Assembly (NCBI GenBank): GCA_014549065.1
Contig: JACDOX010000014.1
Span: 7,680,489-7,744,488 of the forward strand
DNA from: Cardinalis cardinalis
Taxonomy: Eukaryota; Chordata; Aves; Passeriformes; Cardinalidae
Direction: 5' to 3'
DNA: 64,000 nucleotides
Shown piece by piece: positions 38,358 through 52,100 of the stretch. Both the position numbers and the translations under genes were made by a program. Under the pieces are notes generated by a model that saw only the letters and a program-made list of their open reading frames with translations, was not told the origin of the DNA and ran no database searches. Positions within the stretch are counted from its first letter, which is position 1; each line of letters starts with the position of its first letter.

Positions 38358-41300
38358 CTAAACAAGGTTGGTATGGGCCCAACACAAACGCCCATATCGA
38401 TGAGTCACGCATTCACAGATAGAGGAACAAGGCCTAGCTAGGTCAGTGCACAGAGCATAGGGCAGGGCAGGATGGCCTCCAACTGCATCTTGGACTGTTT
38501 ACTACCTTGATTTGGTACATCAACACCTAACCACATCTGTAAGACAAGAGGGTTTCAAAGCTACAGAGTACCTGATTATTTAAATAGAATTATATGTATG
38601 CATCAAAATCTCTAGTCTGAAGGCCATCAAGGTTACCTACACAGACTGGAAGGCTAAACAAATCTTAGTTGAAATCCAGTGCTGATAGCTCTACCAGGAG
38701 CTAGTACCTCATGGAATTAAACACTTTAATTACAAATCTGCTTTTTCAGAAAGCCCCTACAATGTAAATATTTCTGAAATTGTAGTGTACTAGCACAGTC
38801 TAAACCAACTTGAGGTTTGATTATCACAAGTCTGTTACTAGACAGAACACACCAGTCAAGTCTCTTCCCACATGGTATTGCTATCAGCACTGGTATACAG
38901 AAACATGTGAATGAAGGTACTAATAAGTCTAAAGGCTGTGATGGTAGCGGTAGTGGTGGAAGGTTAAACCGTCCTTTGGCACTATTTCAAATAAAAAATA
39001 CAGATCGAAAAACGCAACATGAACTTTATCACTATATTCTCTTACATACATCTGACTCTTCTCACTTCCATCCAAAAATCATATGTTACCATCTCTTTTC
39101 CAGCCACAAACTAGCAAAGACCATAAATAGTATTGCAGCCTACTTAATTCATGGTCTGTCAACATTCTAGTAAGTTGTAAGATTGATATCAATCCACAAG
39201 ATCTTGAAAGTAGTTATAAAGAGATCTGCTGGAGCGGGGAAGTTGCACCAGGTCACCCACTGTGATTTCTTCCAACCTTACCCATTTTGTGATATACTTT
39301 ATAGAGCTCTACACCAGAAAATAAATCAGTTTGGTTTTAAGTGTAATTTTTAAGAGGTTAAATTTCAGTAACATTAATGATTAAATATTAAAAATCTTTT
39401 ATCGTTTTCCAGCTGCTTGGGACTACATTAGTTTTCTCATTAACTGAAGCCCTGCAATCACATGAGAACACCTCTGCATATGACATATCCCTATTAAATG
39501 AGGGCTTTTTTATGCAGTGTTATGTAGTTTTTCTTTAGTCTCAAATTTGCATAGAAGCCCCAAAGCATGAGATATTGTGAGCTGAATACCAGAGATGCAA
39601 TTTGAGTAAAAAAATTCACACTGTAACAGTGAATCATGGTAACAAATCAACAAAGACCAATGCATTAAAGAAAATGGAAATGCAGGCATGAAATAAACAC
39701 CCTGTATAATGGGTCCTGCATTTGAAAAAAAGAGATAACATCAAGTGTATTTTAATTTCTAATTCATACTAATAAAAGCAAAATCCATATTTTTCTATCA
39801 CTGTCTTAAATCAGTGTTTTGAAAAGTAATAGCACTTTCCATACCACAGCATGACACCATGGCTCTTATAAAATGTAGTATAATCATTTAATCTGCTCAT
39901 TTTTAATGCTATTTTTGCTCTTTTCTGTCACCTAGTTTCCCATTCAGTCCAAACTAAATACATGGATTCCTATCAACAATCTGACAATCTTTATGTGCAC
40001 TTAATGCACCAAAATACAATATCTATTATGCTGCTGGTTTAAAGTGCTTACTTTGGGAAACAGCCCTCCCAAAGACCAGGACTATGGGTTTTTTAAGAGT
40101 AATGTTTTAGTTATGACCCATACATTAACCAGCTTCAATCCATTTTTTATTTTTTTCCCCAAAACTTATTTATCATTATGTTAATTATGGTTTAAACCAA
40201 AGAAGATATTAGGGCCTGGGGAAAGGTAAATTGGAAAAGCAGTAAGGCAAATCAATTGAAGGCCACAGACAGAAATACTAAACTGACTTGTTCTATAGTA
40301 GATACTGGGGGGAGAAGGGGGAAGAGAAGAGAAAGACAGGCACCAACCTACCACCACCTCCGCAATTAAGGCTACCATTTAATTAAAGAAAAATATTATG
40401 ATTCTGCCCTGCCCATCTGCTCTGAGTCTGAACAATCATAACTCTGAAACAAACATTTTAACTTGTTCTTAAAAATGTTCATATACATATACTGTAAAAC
40501 TAAACTGAAGCAACAGATTTTACACTTACTCAAAACTTTTTTTTTCTCTACCCAATCAAGTAAAGCATGTCAGCAATACACCTGCACTGTGGAGAGCCCG
40601 GTAAGTTATCATATCCCAAAGATAAGAGTGTTCTTATGAGTATGAGCACCCCCATTTTCATAACAGATTAAAAACCTGCAGCTTGTCCTATGACCTCTAG
40701 TCATAAAGTCATTTCTACACAATGGGGAAATTAAATACAAGGTTTGCTTGGTAACATTGTCCTCTCATTAAGCTCTCTCAGCAAGCAGCTCTGCTCTGAC
40801 ACAGAGCTATTCACGTAACAGCAGCAAAGTACAACTGCACACCTCAGTTAATTCTTATAAAGATACAGCTTCCTTCCAAGCTTCTTTTTCCCTTTCAAAG
40901 TACTGACTGTTCTCCAGTTTTGCCATTTAGTAACTGAAAAAAGTATCATGTACAAGCTTTTTATTTCACAGAAATTATACTCTAATCCCTTGACTTATCA
41001 AAGTGCAGAAGAGTGCACAATACGAAAGAGATTTTACTGCCTGAAAAATTAGTGGTCGAGATGACTTCTCTGGGCCTGACTATGAACCTAAATGGAAATT
41101 TCTCTTCCACTAGCCTGGTTTCCCATCCCCAACCATTCATATATATAGATTTTTAGCTGATGTAAGGAGCAAAGACTCAGATCATTTTATGCAGTAGTTT
41201 TCAACATTACTACTCACTAGCTTCAAGGTCTCTACATAAATCCATAATAACTGAACCCATATGAAGTTTTAAAAAGCATATCTAATTTTATTAAAAATAT

Positions 41301-41389
41301 ATTTATGTTATTTTTCTGATGTGGGAAAATTAAATTTTCCCCAAACTGATGATCTGCAATTTGTTTAGTTTCTCTTTTCCTGCTATTAC
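38358..41389 (-). other. DHX15: DHX15 intron 10 (between exons 10 and 11)
   Basis: About 3.0 kb, AT-rich. It contains one short CR1 3' tail near 39.25 kb; nothing else is recognised. Confidence 0.7.
39226..39296 (+). mobile_element. short CR1 3' tail
   Basis: CACCAGGTCACCCACTGTGATTTC, then TTCCAACCTTACCCATTTTGTGATA, resembles the last about 70 bp of a CR1 3' UTR with one octamer unit. It is on the plus strand and extremely 5'-truncated. It is antisense within a DHX15 intron. Confidence 0.65.
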
Positions 41390-41581
41390 CTGACAACATG
41401 GCAGTAATAGATAGGACCTCATTAGAACAGTTGTAGTCACAGCTTGCAATAACCATTTTAGCCAGCTGTGGATCCAATGGAAATTCAGCCATCATGGATC
41501 CCAACTCAGTCAAGTCTCCATCATCATTTAAAGCAGCCAGATAATTTAAAAGCTCTAAGGCTCTCATCAGAGTTTCAGGAG
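41390..41581 (-). CDS. DHX15: DHX15 exon 10 (winged-helix/ratchet)
   Basis: The acceptor TTTCTTTCAG and donor TGTCAG|GTAATAG bound 192 bp, encoding A363 (split) to S426 and one base of V427. The pieces are PETLMRALELLNYLAAL, DDGDLTELGSMMAEFPLDP and LAKMVIASCDYNCSNEVLS. This is the winged-helix to ratchet transition. Phases agree with exons 9 and 11. Confidence 0.98.
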
Positions 41582-41667
41582 CTGAAAGAAAAAAATGTAA
41601 ATTCACATATTACCCAAACGCTCTGAATCAGCAAAAACCAAGGAAGCACAGACTGTTACTAGGTATC

Positions 41668-41692
41668 TTTTTTTTTTTTTTTTTTTTTTTTT
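41668..41692. repeat. 25-bp pure poly-T (poly-A on the gene strand)
   Basis: An uninterrupted run of 25 T lies about 90 bp upstream of the exon 10 acceptor when read on the gene strand. It is probably a mononucleotide microsatellite; no retroposed body is attached. Confidence 0.9.
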
Positions 41693-42702
41693 GGTTCTCC
41701 ATTCACTAGCATCCAAATGCAAAACTGTTGCCAAATCCAGGAATACACGCCCAAGCATGAATGAATGGGGGCGGCAGGGAGGGAACGCTTACTTAAAAAA
41801 GCTTTAAAATTAATCACAAGCTTTGAATATTTGAAGATTACTGCTCTTCAAAATTCAGACAGCAGTGGCATTGTGAAATATTCAGTACCAGTAATATCAC
41901 TTCTTCCTGCAGATACTTTTTCCCTTGTTCCATACTAAATAAATCAATAGTCCCAAAATTTCAGCCATTAACCATAGATACCTACAGCCTTTCAGAAAGC
42001 CACTAAGAATGTTNTCTTTATCTTGCATTCCTCACACAGTCAGCAGTAACCCACAAAGAAAAATAAAATGAAATCCAAAAGTCTTTCTGCTAAGCTGTCA
42101 TACATGTTACACAGAACAAGACTTTAATTGTTCTGTAGAACTATTTTAAAACTTACATACTAGGTCAGATTTTTAAGGCGAAAAAACAACTAATACACCT
42201 ATTTATACGTATGACTGATTTACTTTTCTGATTAGCAATATCACCCAGAAATAGCAATATTTCTGAAGCATATATGAACATTTAAAACTTAGAAGAAAGA
42301 TGCATAAAAACTACAGTTAGAATCCAACCATGTACTCAGCTTTAAAAACACCAGCTCATTTTATTTACAAACAGTTGTTACCTGACTGCACAATTAGAAT
42401 GTGCAATCAAGGTGATAAATAAAAACCTCAAATAACAGACTTTGTAATGCCAAGAATTTGCTCCTATTCTCTGAAAGCAAGTGGCTTTCAGTAGCTTCCT
42501 TGGTTCCACTAAAACCTCTTACACAGAAAGAAAAAGCTTGCTTGGATATGACACAGAGCACTAAATTTCAGGATAAACAAAAGACAATTCTTCACAGATT
42601 ACAATTTAAGAAAACAGAAAAAAACAATGAGAGAATTTATTCCATGTTGTCATTACATAAAGTAGTCAAAAAAATAAAGATTGTAAAGATGGAAAGAGAT
42701 AC

Positions 42703-42811
42703 CTGGAGGATCCATAAAATCAAAGTGCACCAAATCATCTATACCAAGCTTCTTGAGCTGTAATACTACAGATCCTAAGTTAGATCTCAAAATTTCAGGG
42801 TATGTGTTGTC
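42703..42811 (-). CDS. DHX15: DHX15 exon 9
   Basis: The acceptor, with a run of C ending CCCCCCCAG, precedes GAC-AAC, and the donor CTCCAG|GTATCT follows. The 109 bp encode residues 327-362 plus one base of A363: DNTYPEILRSNLGSVVLQL, KKLGIDDLVHFDFMDPP. This is the start of the winged-helix domain after helicase domain 2. Confidence 0.98.
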
Positions 42812-42942
42812 CTGGGGGGGTGAGGGGGGAAAAAAAAAAGAAAATTTGTAACACTTCTTCAGACACTTTATACAGCATAAATATTCAAATTCTCATTTCG
42901 TTTGATACCTCAACACTCAACAACCTGAATGAGACATTCTTA

Positions 42943-43119
<177 letters not shown>

Positions 43120-45050
43120 CTATTTCAAAGTGGAGGCAGAGCAGGACAGAGGGTTAAAGAATAAACAATGTTCATGGATAGGACAACTACCCAAACTGCT
43201 TTAAACTTATTTTTAAACACAGCTTCTGCACAAGTTGTATGTATCTGAAAACGAAAAAAAAAACTGGCTACAAAAACTCTGGAGAGCTTCAGATACAACT
43301 GCCTAGAGAACAGCATTTTTTATTCATCTGTTAACAGCAACTCCTGCCAGGCTCCCTGTTCTTAAATGTATTTTTAGATAGGATTTTCATGGCAAATGGA
43401 ATGTGTCCAATTTGCTCTACAGAGTGCTAAGCACTCGTGGTGCTTAAAAGAATCCCATAAAAATGTCTTGATATAACTACTGATGTCTTAAGTTTTAACT
43501 TTCATATTTTTCAGATTCTGTACTGCCTTCGAGTGTAACTCTGAACTTCATATAAAGTGTTAGCAAGTTCTGTTCACGGTTTAGTTAGACAGAACAATCC
43601 TTTTCCAGCCTGAGAACCAAGGACACCACTACACCGTTACAGCTTTGGGCCCAAAAAGCGTAAACAAGGTTGAACTGAAGAAAGCAATTTGGGAGGATGG
43701 GACTTCATAACCTGAACGTGTAATTGGACAACTAACCCCAATATGTAAATCAACCAAAACTTATAAAAGAGTGAAAACTCAGACCAGGCATCCATCTTGG
43801 GTAGAGCCACAGCCAGGCTCTAGTACTGCCCAAGGTGCATCCTTTGAAGGCCTTTTAATAAATACCTACTTTATTCCTTTAACTCTGCCTAGCCTCCGCT
43901 CCAGGTAGCCTCTCAGAGCTACAAGGTTGAATAATCATACTCAAGATCGGAAAAATATAACATTAAGGTTTCATGCAACTGTAAAGATCAGACTGATGAC
44001 AAAACTGTATTACAAGGGTACATGCATACTATGACAGTACAAAATATCTGCTCGTATTTACTGTAAAACTTCCACTGCAGTCATATCTAAAGAGCAGCGC
44101 TGCCAACTCAATAGGGCTCATGGAAAGGAATACACTGAAAACAAAGGCAGTAGTCAAACAGCAGTGTCAGCTGAACACATTTTCAGTCCATGTTTTAAGA
44201 CCTTTCTGGTATGATTCAGTATAAAACANGTACAGAAATCTTAGTTCTTATACTGGAAGAATGCAAAAAGAACTATTTGTGAAAAAAGTTCAGCCTTAAT
44301 GGTGATTGAAATTTGTGCATAAAAATACACCGGCTGTACTCACGTTCTGCTGTGCGTCTGTCTCATTTTGAAAAAGTTAAAAGGGCTGAAAANGTGTATC
44401 ACTATTAAAGGAAAAGACTAAGAAACCAAGTTATAAAGAAAGCTACATTTAGTGAAAAAACCAAATGAAGCCAATGGCATTCATATTTTATTTTATGTAG
44501 TTACTGAGTTGACTGTAGGAAAGCTACTTCAGTTCCTCTGAACACCCTATGATGTTCCAAGCCCCACAATACGAGCTTGATTACAATCTTCAGGGCTGCA
44601 ACAGTACATGATAAGCAGTGACATGAAACAGCAGGGATCATTTCTTCTCATTTTAGTGCTGGAGTTTTCTACAGTGACTTAAAAGAAGAGAAGGCTTCTA
44701 GAACCACTTTTATTTACTTTCATACAATTTGTTTTACTTGANCATCCTCAAGCATAGACTAAGAGTACAAAACTGCCCTTTTTAAAGTATCTAGAAAAAA
44801 CTATATTCCAAGTCAAACATCAAATTCTCACATTTCTTTCTTTTTAAAAAAAAAAATATTCTAGCTAAAGTTCATGGACTAAGTGCAAACCGTAAAAATT
44901 GTAAGTTAAAACCAAAAAAAATCCAAACCAACCAAATTCAAGATTTCAACTGTAAAAAGGCCTGTCAAGTGTTTGCAAAGGGAAGAGAAGCCCGAGCAAA
45001 CCAGATTCCATTACCTTTCCTACCATAAAGAGAAAAAAAATGGTACTTAC
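43120..45050 (-). other. DHX15: DHX15 intron 7 (between exons 7 and 8)
   Basis: About 1.9 kb. It is AT-rich and contains one antisense solo LTR at 43.56-43.92 kb; nothing else is recognised. Confidence 0.7.
43558..43923 (+). mobile_element. solo LTR of an avian endogenous retrovirus (short ERVL-like LTR)
   Basis: It begins TGTTAGCAAGTTCTG and ends CAGAGCTACA, so it has TG...CA ends. A TATA box (TATAAAA at 43762-43768) and a poly(A) signal AATAAA at 43857-43862 are correctly ordered and about 95 bp apart, giving a U3-R-U5 layout of 366 bp. Blocks such as CCAAGGACACCACTACACCG are familiar from bird LTRs. It is antisense in a DHX15 intron. No exact target-site duplication was found, so the borders carry a few bp of uncertainty. 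There is no internal viral region. Confidence 0.75.
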
Positions 45051-45137
45051 CTTCTGTTTTGCAAAACCAGGATCAATCACAAACACTACCCCATCTATTG
45101 TCAATGATGTCTCAGCAATGTTAGTGGACACCACAAC
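45051..45137 (-). CDS. DHX15: DHX15 exon 7 (helicase motif V)
   Basis: The acceptor CTTTTGACAG and donor CAGAAG|GTAAGTACC bound 29 whole codons (residues 248-276). The exon is almost entirely motif V: VVVSTNIAETSLTIDG, then VVFVIDPGFAKQK. Motif V couples RNA binding to ATP hydrolysis in domain 2. Both ends are phase 0, so skipping would keep frame but delete the motif. Confidence 0.98.
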
Positions 45138-48100
45138 CTGTCAAAAGAAAAAAAAAACAACAAAAACCCAAACAACTAAATGAAACTACTTCATCCTAAA
45201 GATGAAGGGNTCCAATTCTGTGTCTGCACAAATAACTTTCAGTAAACTTTCCATCACTTAAANCAATCACTACCAGAGCTGCTCTCCAACATTTTCACAG
45301 GATGATCTGAAATCAACCAGAGGAACTTCTAGTAAAAATAAAACAGTTTTCATCCACTGTTTTTTTGCTCCCCTATGAGTATATCTAATGTAACAAATGT
45401 TAGTTGAAAAAAAGAAGAGCAAAAATTTAACTTATGAAACCACTACTCAATTTTTTTTCACATATTGCTAATACAAAACAACAAGTTATACTGGAACCCT
45501 TTAACATCATGTATTAATTCTAGCTTTTTACCTTTTTCTGAAAGCCTAAACACGGTAAACTGGTTAANTAATATTAAATTGAATGTTATAACCAGAACAG
45601 GATTTTTTAAATTTGGTTTGAAATAAAGCTGTTACCAACACATTCCACACATTCCAGCTACAACTGTGAAAATATGTATTTAATTTCTACTGTCTTTTTA
45701 TCACCAGATAGTCAAACACCTTTACATATCTTTAATGTTACATTCTTTGCCTTTCAGAAGGTTAAGTCACATGCAAAACTTAAAGCAAAGGTGACTACCA
45801 GAGTTACAAGGCTTGATTTGCCACCATTTAAACTTTTATGTCCAGAGATGCAGTGTAACAAGCTAATGGATACCATTAGCTCTCATCCCAACAGTGACNA
45901 CATTGAAGCAGGTTATTACACGTTATTATCTCAGAAAAGGTCCAAAACCTGCTCAGGACTTCATCGAAAGTGCTTACCNTTCACTTCCTAACTCAGAGCA
46001 TTCCGTCATCAGTGCTTTCAGTTCATCAATTAGAACTGGAGAGACCCCTAATACTTAGTTCAGAATTACAATGAGGCCAGTGACTGTTGATTTCCCTTCC
46101 TGCTTGCTGATCTGACTTTGCCAGTCAGCTACTTAGCACACTCAGCTTGTCTCTTCTTAAGGTCTAAGCTTGCCCAAATACTACAATATATTGAAAGCAG
46201 TATTTTAGGAAAGCACTGACAATTATTTTGGAATTACGATGTTTCACCCTAAAATGACGTGCTACTTAGAATTCCTCCAACAAACAGAAAATACTGTGNA
46301 CATCATTCACAGGTGACCTGCACAAATTAGGAGATAACACTACAAATATCAGTGCAAGTCAGTGCAAAACCTCAATACATCTTTATTAAAAATTTGTAAG
46401 GCATTAAATATACAAATTAAACTCATATTCTCACATTAGAGGTCTAGTCAATCCACATTCAGCTTGCTGCAATAGAGTATACCTCATTTTAGTTTTGTGG
46501 TTTTCTGTTTCTGGTAATGTACAGAACCATCCACACCCAGATTCTTCAAATACTAATTANAGAGCAGAGACAAAAGGTTTTTATCCTGCTTTTAACCACT
46601 GATTTCTATTTGGACACCTCAGTATCAGGAACTCAATACACTTAGTCTGCTTTGTCCAAAGTGGTACAACAATTTAATTTGTACCTGAATTCACNTAATC
46701 TATACAGAACTTTCCTAAGGTAGAAGGAAAAAAGTTATTTATACAGTGGATTCTGTTGTACATACAGATTATCATTTTTAATGACATATTGCTTAGAAAA
46801 TGACAATGAGTGTAAAAAAAGAAGAAACTTTTAAAAAGGCTGAAGAAATTATAGTATCTTTTGAGTCTAAATCAAAGCACAAAACTACTTGAACATGAAA
46901 CAATTGAAATTAGCACTTAACTATATAAAACAATGAATTATAATTAACCTTAGCTATAGTTTTGCAGTTTCTGAGATTAATTTAAAAACTTTGTTTTGAA
47001 TATTAAAACATACATAGTATCTACATCTAAAAACATATCTGTACTGCATACGTATTAACTAGCAATGTTTAAGGCTGCTGAAACAGAAACTAGAATGCAT
47101 TTGACAAGAAAGGATAGGATGACAAGGAGCCTTTAACATAGGACAATAGAAGCATTAAGTCATCATTTTAATTGTCTTCATCATCACTTAATTGTCTTCC
47201 TCAATTAAAAAAAAAATTTTTACTAGTTAATCAGAATATTTGTCTGTAATCTTAAGCCTTCTCACAATAATAACTGCTTTCTTAGCTCAAAGAGGACAAA
47301 AAAGCGCAAAGTTGTCAAGGTGCATCACTACCAGCTGTTACCAACATTACTACAGCAAAATGGCACACTACTTATAGCATCTCTCACTCCATGAAGTTAA
47401 AGGTCAGGAGATACTTCAGCTACTGCAAATGCTTCACTTACACTTGTATGACCATTAGAGCCTATGAAAGGATTCAGATCAGCTACTAGCTCCCTCCTCA
47501 GCAGTGCTAAAATCTAGGTTCAACTCCCACAAAGGACTGGATGAAAACAGACATTTTCCTAAATAGACAGGCACAGCACCACAGTTTTACTTTACATACC
47601 TTGATCACTAAGACTATCTAAAACTGAACCAACATTTTAAAAAATTACAACATAGATGCACTTTCACTCATAGTTAGATTTGTTATAGAGATAAAAAGTA
47701 AAATGTGGAAGCCAGAATATTTCAGCAAACATGAAAAGTAACTTCATAGGTCTAAGTGTGCTGCCTACATGCTGTGCCTGCTTTTCCCTATAGCAGGTAT
47801 CTTTTGGGAATAACAACTTTTCTTGTAGTAAAACAGCCACTACACCACGAGTGTCCTCCTCTCAGAGACTGGTACCGGCTCTGTCATTTCAACATAACCA
47901 AAACTACACTCTGCACTTGTTCTCCTCTTATGCAGAAAACCAAAACCTGCCTATTCTGAAGGGCATAATTTTAAACATGAGTGAAAATTTAATTAAATAC
48001 ATAGCTATCACTTACTACTTAAAAGCAATTTCATTTAAGTCATTTGCAAATACAATTTTGTTGCAGCATTAGTTTCATGATTTGGACTGAATGCTTTCTG

Positions 48101-48984
48101 CAATCAACTTCTGCAGGAAGAGAAAGATAATGTCACTAAATTTAATAAGTGATTTATTCTTCCAGAACACTAGAAAGTTGTCACTAGTATTATACATGCA
48201 TTGTACTGCACAAAAACAAAAATAATCAAGGAACAAACCCTGCCTAGAGCACATATGATTCAGCTTTGACCTTCAAAATCTTAACTTTGTGACTGCCAGT
48301 TCTGTAGAGGAGTTTAGTTTTAGGAAGCTTTAATATGACTCCTTTCTAAAAAACATACAGCTTCTACTACGGATTACTGGAGTATTGACATAATAATTTA
48401 ATTAGGAACATTCACTGTGCCATTTCAAGTTCTTCAGTTTCTCAATCGATTTTGCCTAATGAAAGAACCTCAATTCCTCCTTTATTACTACCAAAATACA
48501 AACCTTGAACTTCAACATACTTGTTTTAACTTGCACCTTCTCACAACCCTTAAGAAACAGGTAAAACCTGCCTGACAATCTACCCCTAAGAGACAGCTTA
48601 AATTGTCTCAAAAAAAAGGGGAGGAAAAAATCACATTTCAAAATAATTACTTACAGAAAAAAATCCCATCCTCCATATAAATCATATTTCACATAAGAAA
48701 CTCAAATGAATGCCATTCCCATTCAGTCAAATCAAACTGTTAGCACAACATCCTGGCCCTATATAGATGGACGACAGAACTTTGGTTTGTACGGAGAGAC
48801 AAATTTCAAGTTATCTAAAAACTGTAATGTGATAAAATACTGCATTTTTAAGGCTTCATTAAAAAACCCCTTGTACTTGTTGCTGTTGAAATATATTTAA
48901 ATGAGCTGAAAGTCGTATTTCATGGCCCATGCAACTATGAGTAGCTACTTACAGAACAGAATACTAACACAGCTTAGTATTTAC
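45138..48984 (-). other. DHX15: DHX15 intron 6 (between exons 6 and 7)
   Basis: About 3.8 kb of AT-rich DNA. No CR1, LTR or second gene is recognised. A small TTAATTGTCTTC duplication lies near 47170-47205. Confidence 0.65.
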
Positions 48985-49152
48985 CTTTCTTCCTATTGCN
49001 CCATTTTGTTTTTTTGGTGGGGGAGGTTCAAATATTCTTTGCTGTTGCTGTGGAGGAAGGGTGGANTACAATGGAATGATTTTTATGTCACCAACTTCAG
49101 GACCTAAGTCATCAATTTCACGTTTTATCCTCTTGCAGGCTTCATCAATCTC
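48985..49152 (-). CDS. DHX15: DHX15 exon 6 (helicase domain 2)
   Basis: The acceptor GTTTTGCAG and donor AGAAAG|GTAAATAC bound 56 whole codons (residues 192-247): EIDEACKRIKREIDDLGPEV, then DIKIIPL, STLPPQQQQRIFEPPPPKKQ and AIGRK. Two isolated Ns fall in this exon at 49000 and 49066, both at third codon positions (GGn, always Gly; TAn, expected Tyr). This is the start of RecA-like domain 2 after motif IV. Confidence 0.98.
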
Positions 49153-52100
49153 CTGCAAAACAAAAATACTGGTTAGAAGAGAACTCCATGAAAGAAGAAG
49201 CATATTTAGAGAGCTTATGACAATTAGATTAAGTATACACCCTGAAGAACAATCACAATAACTTCTACTTTAAAGAATAATAAAAATCAATCAAGGTGCT
49301 TACTGAATCTGCAATCAAATTTCCACAATACTTCAAGATGTTTCAGCTTCTATACTCTAATGAACAGCATAATTTGCATTCAACATCCCTTTTCTTTTAG
49401 TCATGTTTCCTAATTAAATCTCTACAAATTGTACTAAAATTGAAATCTCTCACCCTGGAATATTAAACTGCACTCATGACCTTTTCAATTTTCACAATCT
49501 GAAGGAAATTGATGTGCAAGATATTTAAAACAAGCCAATTAAGCTTTAATGTCACGTATCACTAATGCAATTATATGGAAGATTTGCTTCATTGTACCTA
49601 ATGAGAACAAACACCTTTACAGTATAAACATGGATACTCAAAACCAAACCTCTCAATCCTAGGCTTCAGATCTTACTTTAAAATTAATTGAAATTCCATT
49701 TAAGCTTAAGAAAAGTCAGTGAAATTCTCTGAAGATGAAAGATGGTTTACACTTTTTTCTACCATAGTATTTTCCAGCCTATTTTCTGCTTACCATACAA
49801 AANAGTTCACCACAGCCCAACTGTTCTAAGTTCGTTTCATTTTCAAACAACTACATTTAAGCCAGCTTGGTGACCAATCGTTACAACAAGATCTCAGTAA
49901 AGTTGGATTGCACAGAAATTTAGGTTAATGAGTAATACCATTTATTATCTCTAACTTAAAAGCCCCAACAGAGCCTTCACTAGTGTAGACACTGACACAC
50001 TGACCAACTATCCATCTTCCATCTGAACCATGGAGGGGAGAATAAAGTCATGACAAAAAGCAACAGTAAACAAAAGCAAAAAAATTTACTACAACATTCT
50101 CTGATTAAAAAGGAGAGATCTCCCTTACCACATTCACTAGCCTGAAGCTGAAGCGATACTTTAAACCTTAAAGCAAGTACACAGAACTAGTAATCTAAAG
50201 GCTCTGTAAAATGACTGCTTTAAACTGTGATTTGAAAGGCAAAAGCAGTCTCCATTTTAGAAATCATAAATTCAGGTAGATCTACACCAAATCTGGGTNG
50301 TTCACTTGTTTTTAAAGAGACATTTACACTCTCAGCACAAATGCATTGAGTATGTTTTAAAGAAGCACAGACAATACTTGTTCTGTATTGACCAGTGTAT
50401 ACAATTAATGTAAGCATGGCAAAAGCCAATTCAGCATTGGATAAGCATTGGCATATCCAATTCAGGATTTTCTATGATTCTAACTGTACAGAGAACCACA
50501 CACAGATGATAACCAAAACTGGTTTCCCCAAGCACACAAGATACAAGGATTATGTGTAGCAATAACAGTTTCAAAGTATTAAGGATACCTTTAAGTGTTC
50601 AAGATTTGTTTGCATCACATGAAGATATCTAAATCCAGAAATATGACACATATAGTTGAAAGCACAATCCTGTATTTAATCCTTTAAAGATTCAGTAAGT
50701 CTAATTCAATNATCTCACTTTATTCAAGTATGAAACGCTTCTTAAAAACAAGCAAACCATACACTTTGAAATATTCGCACACCATCTACTCCAAACAAAT
50801 TCATTATAAAACTCCTTCCTGGAATAAAGATTACTGCAACAATCTGCACAGAAGAAGACACTTCTTCTCACGCAGAACAAGAAGAAGGTGGAGTGAACTT
50901 GGATTGTATTTGGATTATGTCTGAAAAAGTCCTCAAAGCTCTGAACTACCACACTGAGTACCTGAGANAGTGGGTAAGGGGTACAGGAAGTAGGAACAGA
51001 CACAGGATAAAAGGCCCCACACACAGATCCATGATGCCCAGTGCATCAGCACCAAGGACCTGCTTCAGAGTTAAAGAAGAGAACAGGCCTAACATTCAAA
51101 GAGCATCAGACTATCAGCAATGTTGAAGTTACTAGACTGATCCTAGTTCTTCACAAACAAGACTTCTTCAGACTAGTACTTGAGAAATACTTCTCAGTAA
51201 AATAATACTCAATGAACTTGCCCATTGATGCACTCATACTAAAAAAAGGTGACTACCAAAAGGTAAAAAAAAAAGCAGGCCACAAAAAGAAGAAAAACTA
51301 CACTAGCATTTGCTCATTCTTCTCAAGCTGCAAGTGTCACAACACATCTGTACTTCACAAAACCCAGTAACCAGACTTGTCCCAGACAGTCATCTCAAGT
51401 ACTTTAAAGCTTCCAGAAACTTGCTCTTGACCCCATCAAAATAAATTTACAATACACAGGCAATAGTTACAGTTAAGCTGCAACACTATGGAAACTAGAA
51501 TCAAGCAGCAGCAGTTAAGAACCCCTCAGTACTACACTATGAACATTAACATGGAGTCCTCAACATTCTTCCACACCTTGGAAAAGCTTCCAAAACAACT
51601 ACAATCAGTAATTCTTTTTATATGTACTAGTGATCNACAAGGTAGTGGGGTGGTGAGTATTTTTCAACCAGGAGAAACAAAGTCATCTCAACATCCAAGC
51701 GACAGTAAACAATTTTTATTCTGTACTTACAGCTAAGTAAAATAGCTTAAAAAAGAAAAAATAAAACCTGGCAATCTGGAAAATAATTTTATCAAGATTA
51801 TTATTATTAAATCNAATTTAAGCTAATTAAAATGGTGTTCCTTCCAACAAATCTGCATGATTAAGACTGATTCTAGACAAAAACCTGAGCAGGCTGCTTT
51901 GTTTTCAAGCAGCTGGTGGGCAACAGGCAATATTTAGAATATCTGTCAAATTACGTGAATTTAATTCAGGAGTTTAAGTATCAGTAAGCAACTCTAAGAC
52001 CCCAAAAAGCTTCAAGATTTTAATGTCAACTTCCATTTGTGCAAGACCTAAGTCTGTATGAGAATCAATACTTAGCATTGTATTGTTTAGAAAACAAAGC

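Noticed and set aside
41668..41692. Poly-A tail of a processed pseudogene or SINE (25 T on plus strand)
   Set aside because: No retroposed body or target-site duplication is attached; a mononucleotide microsatellite is simpler.
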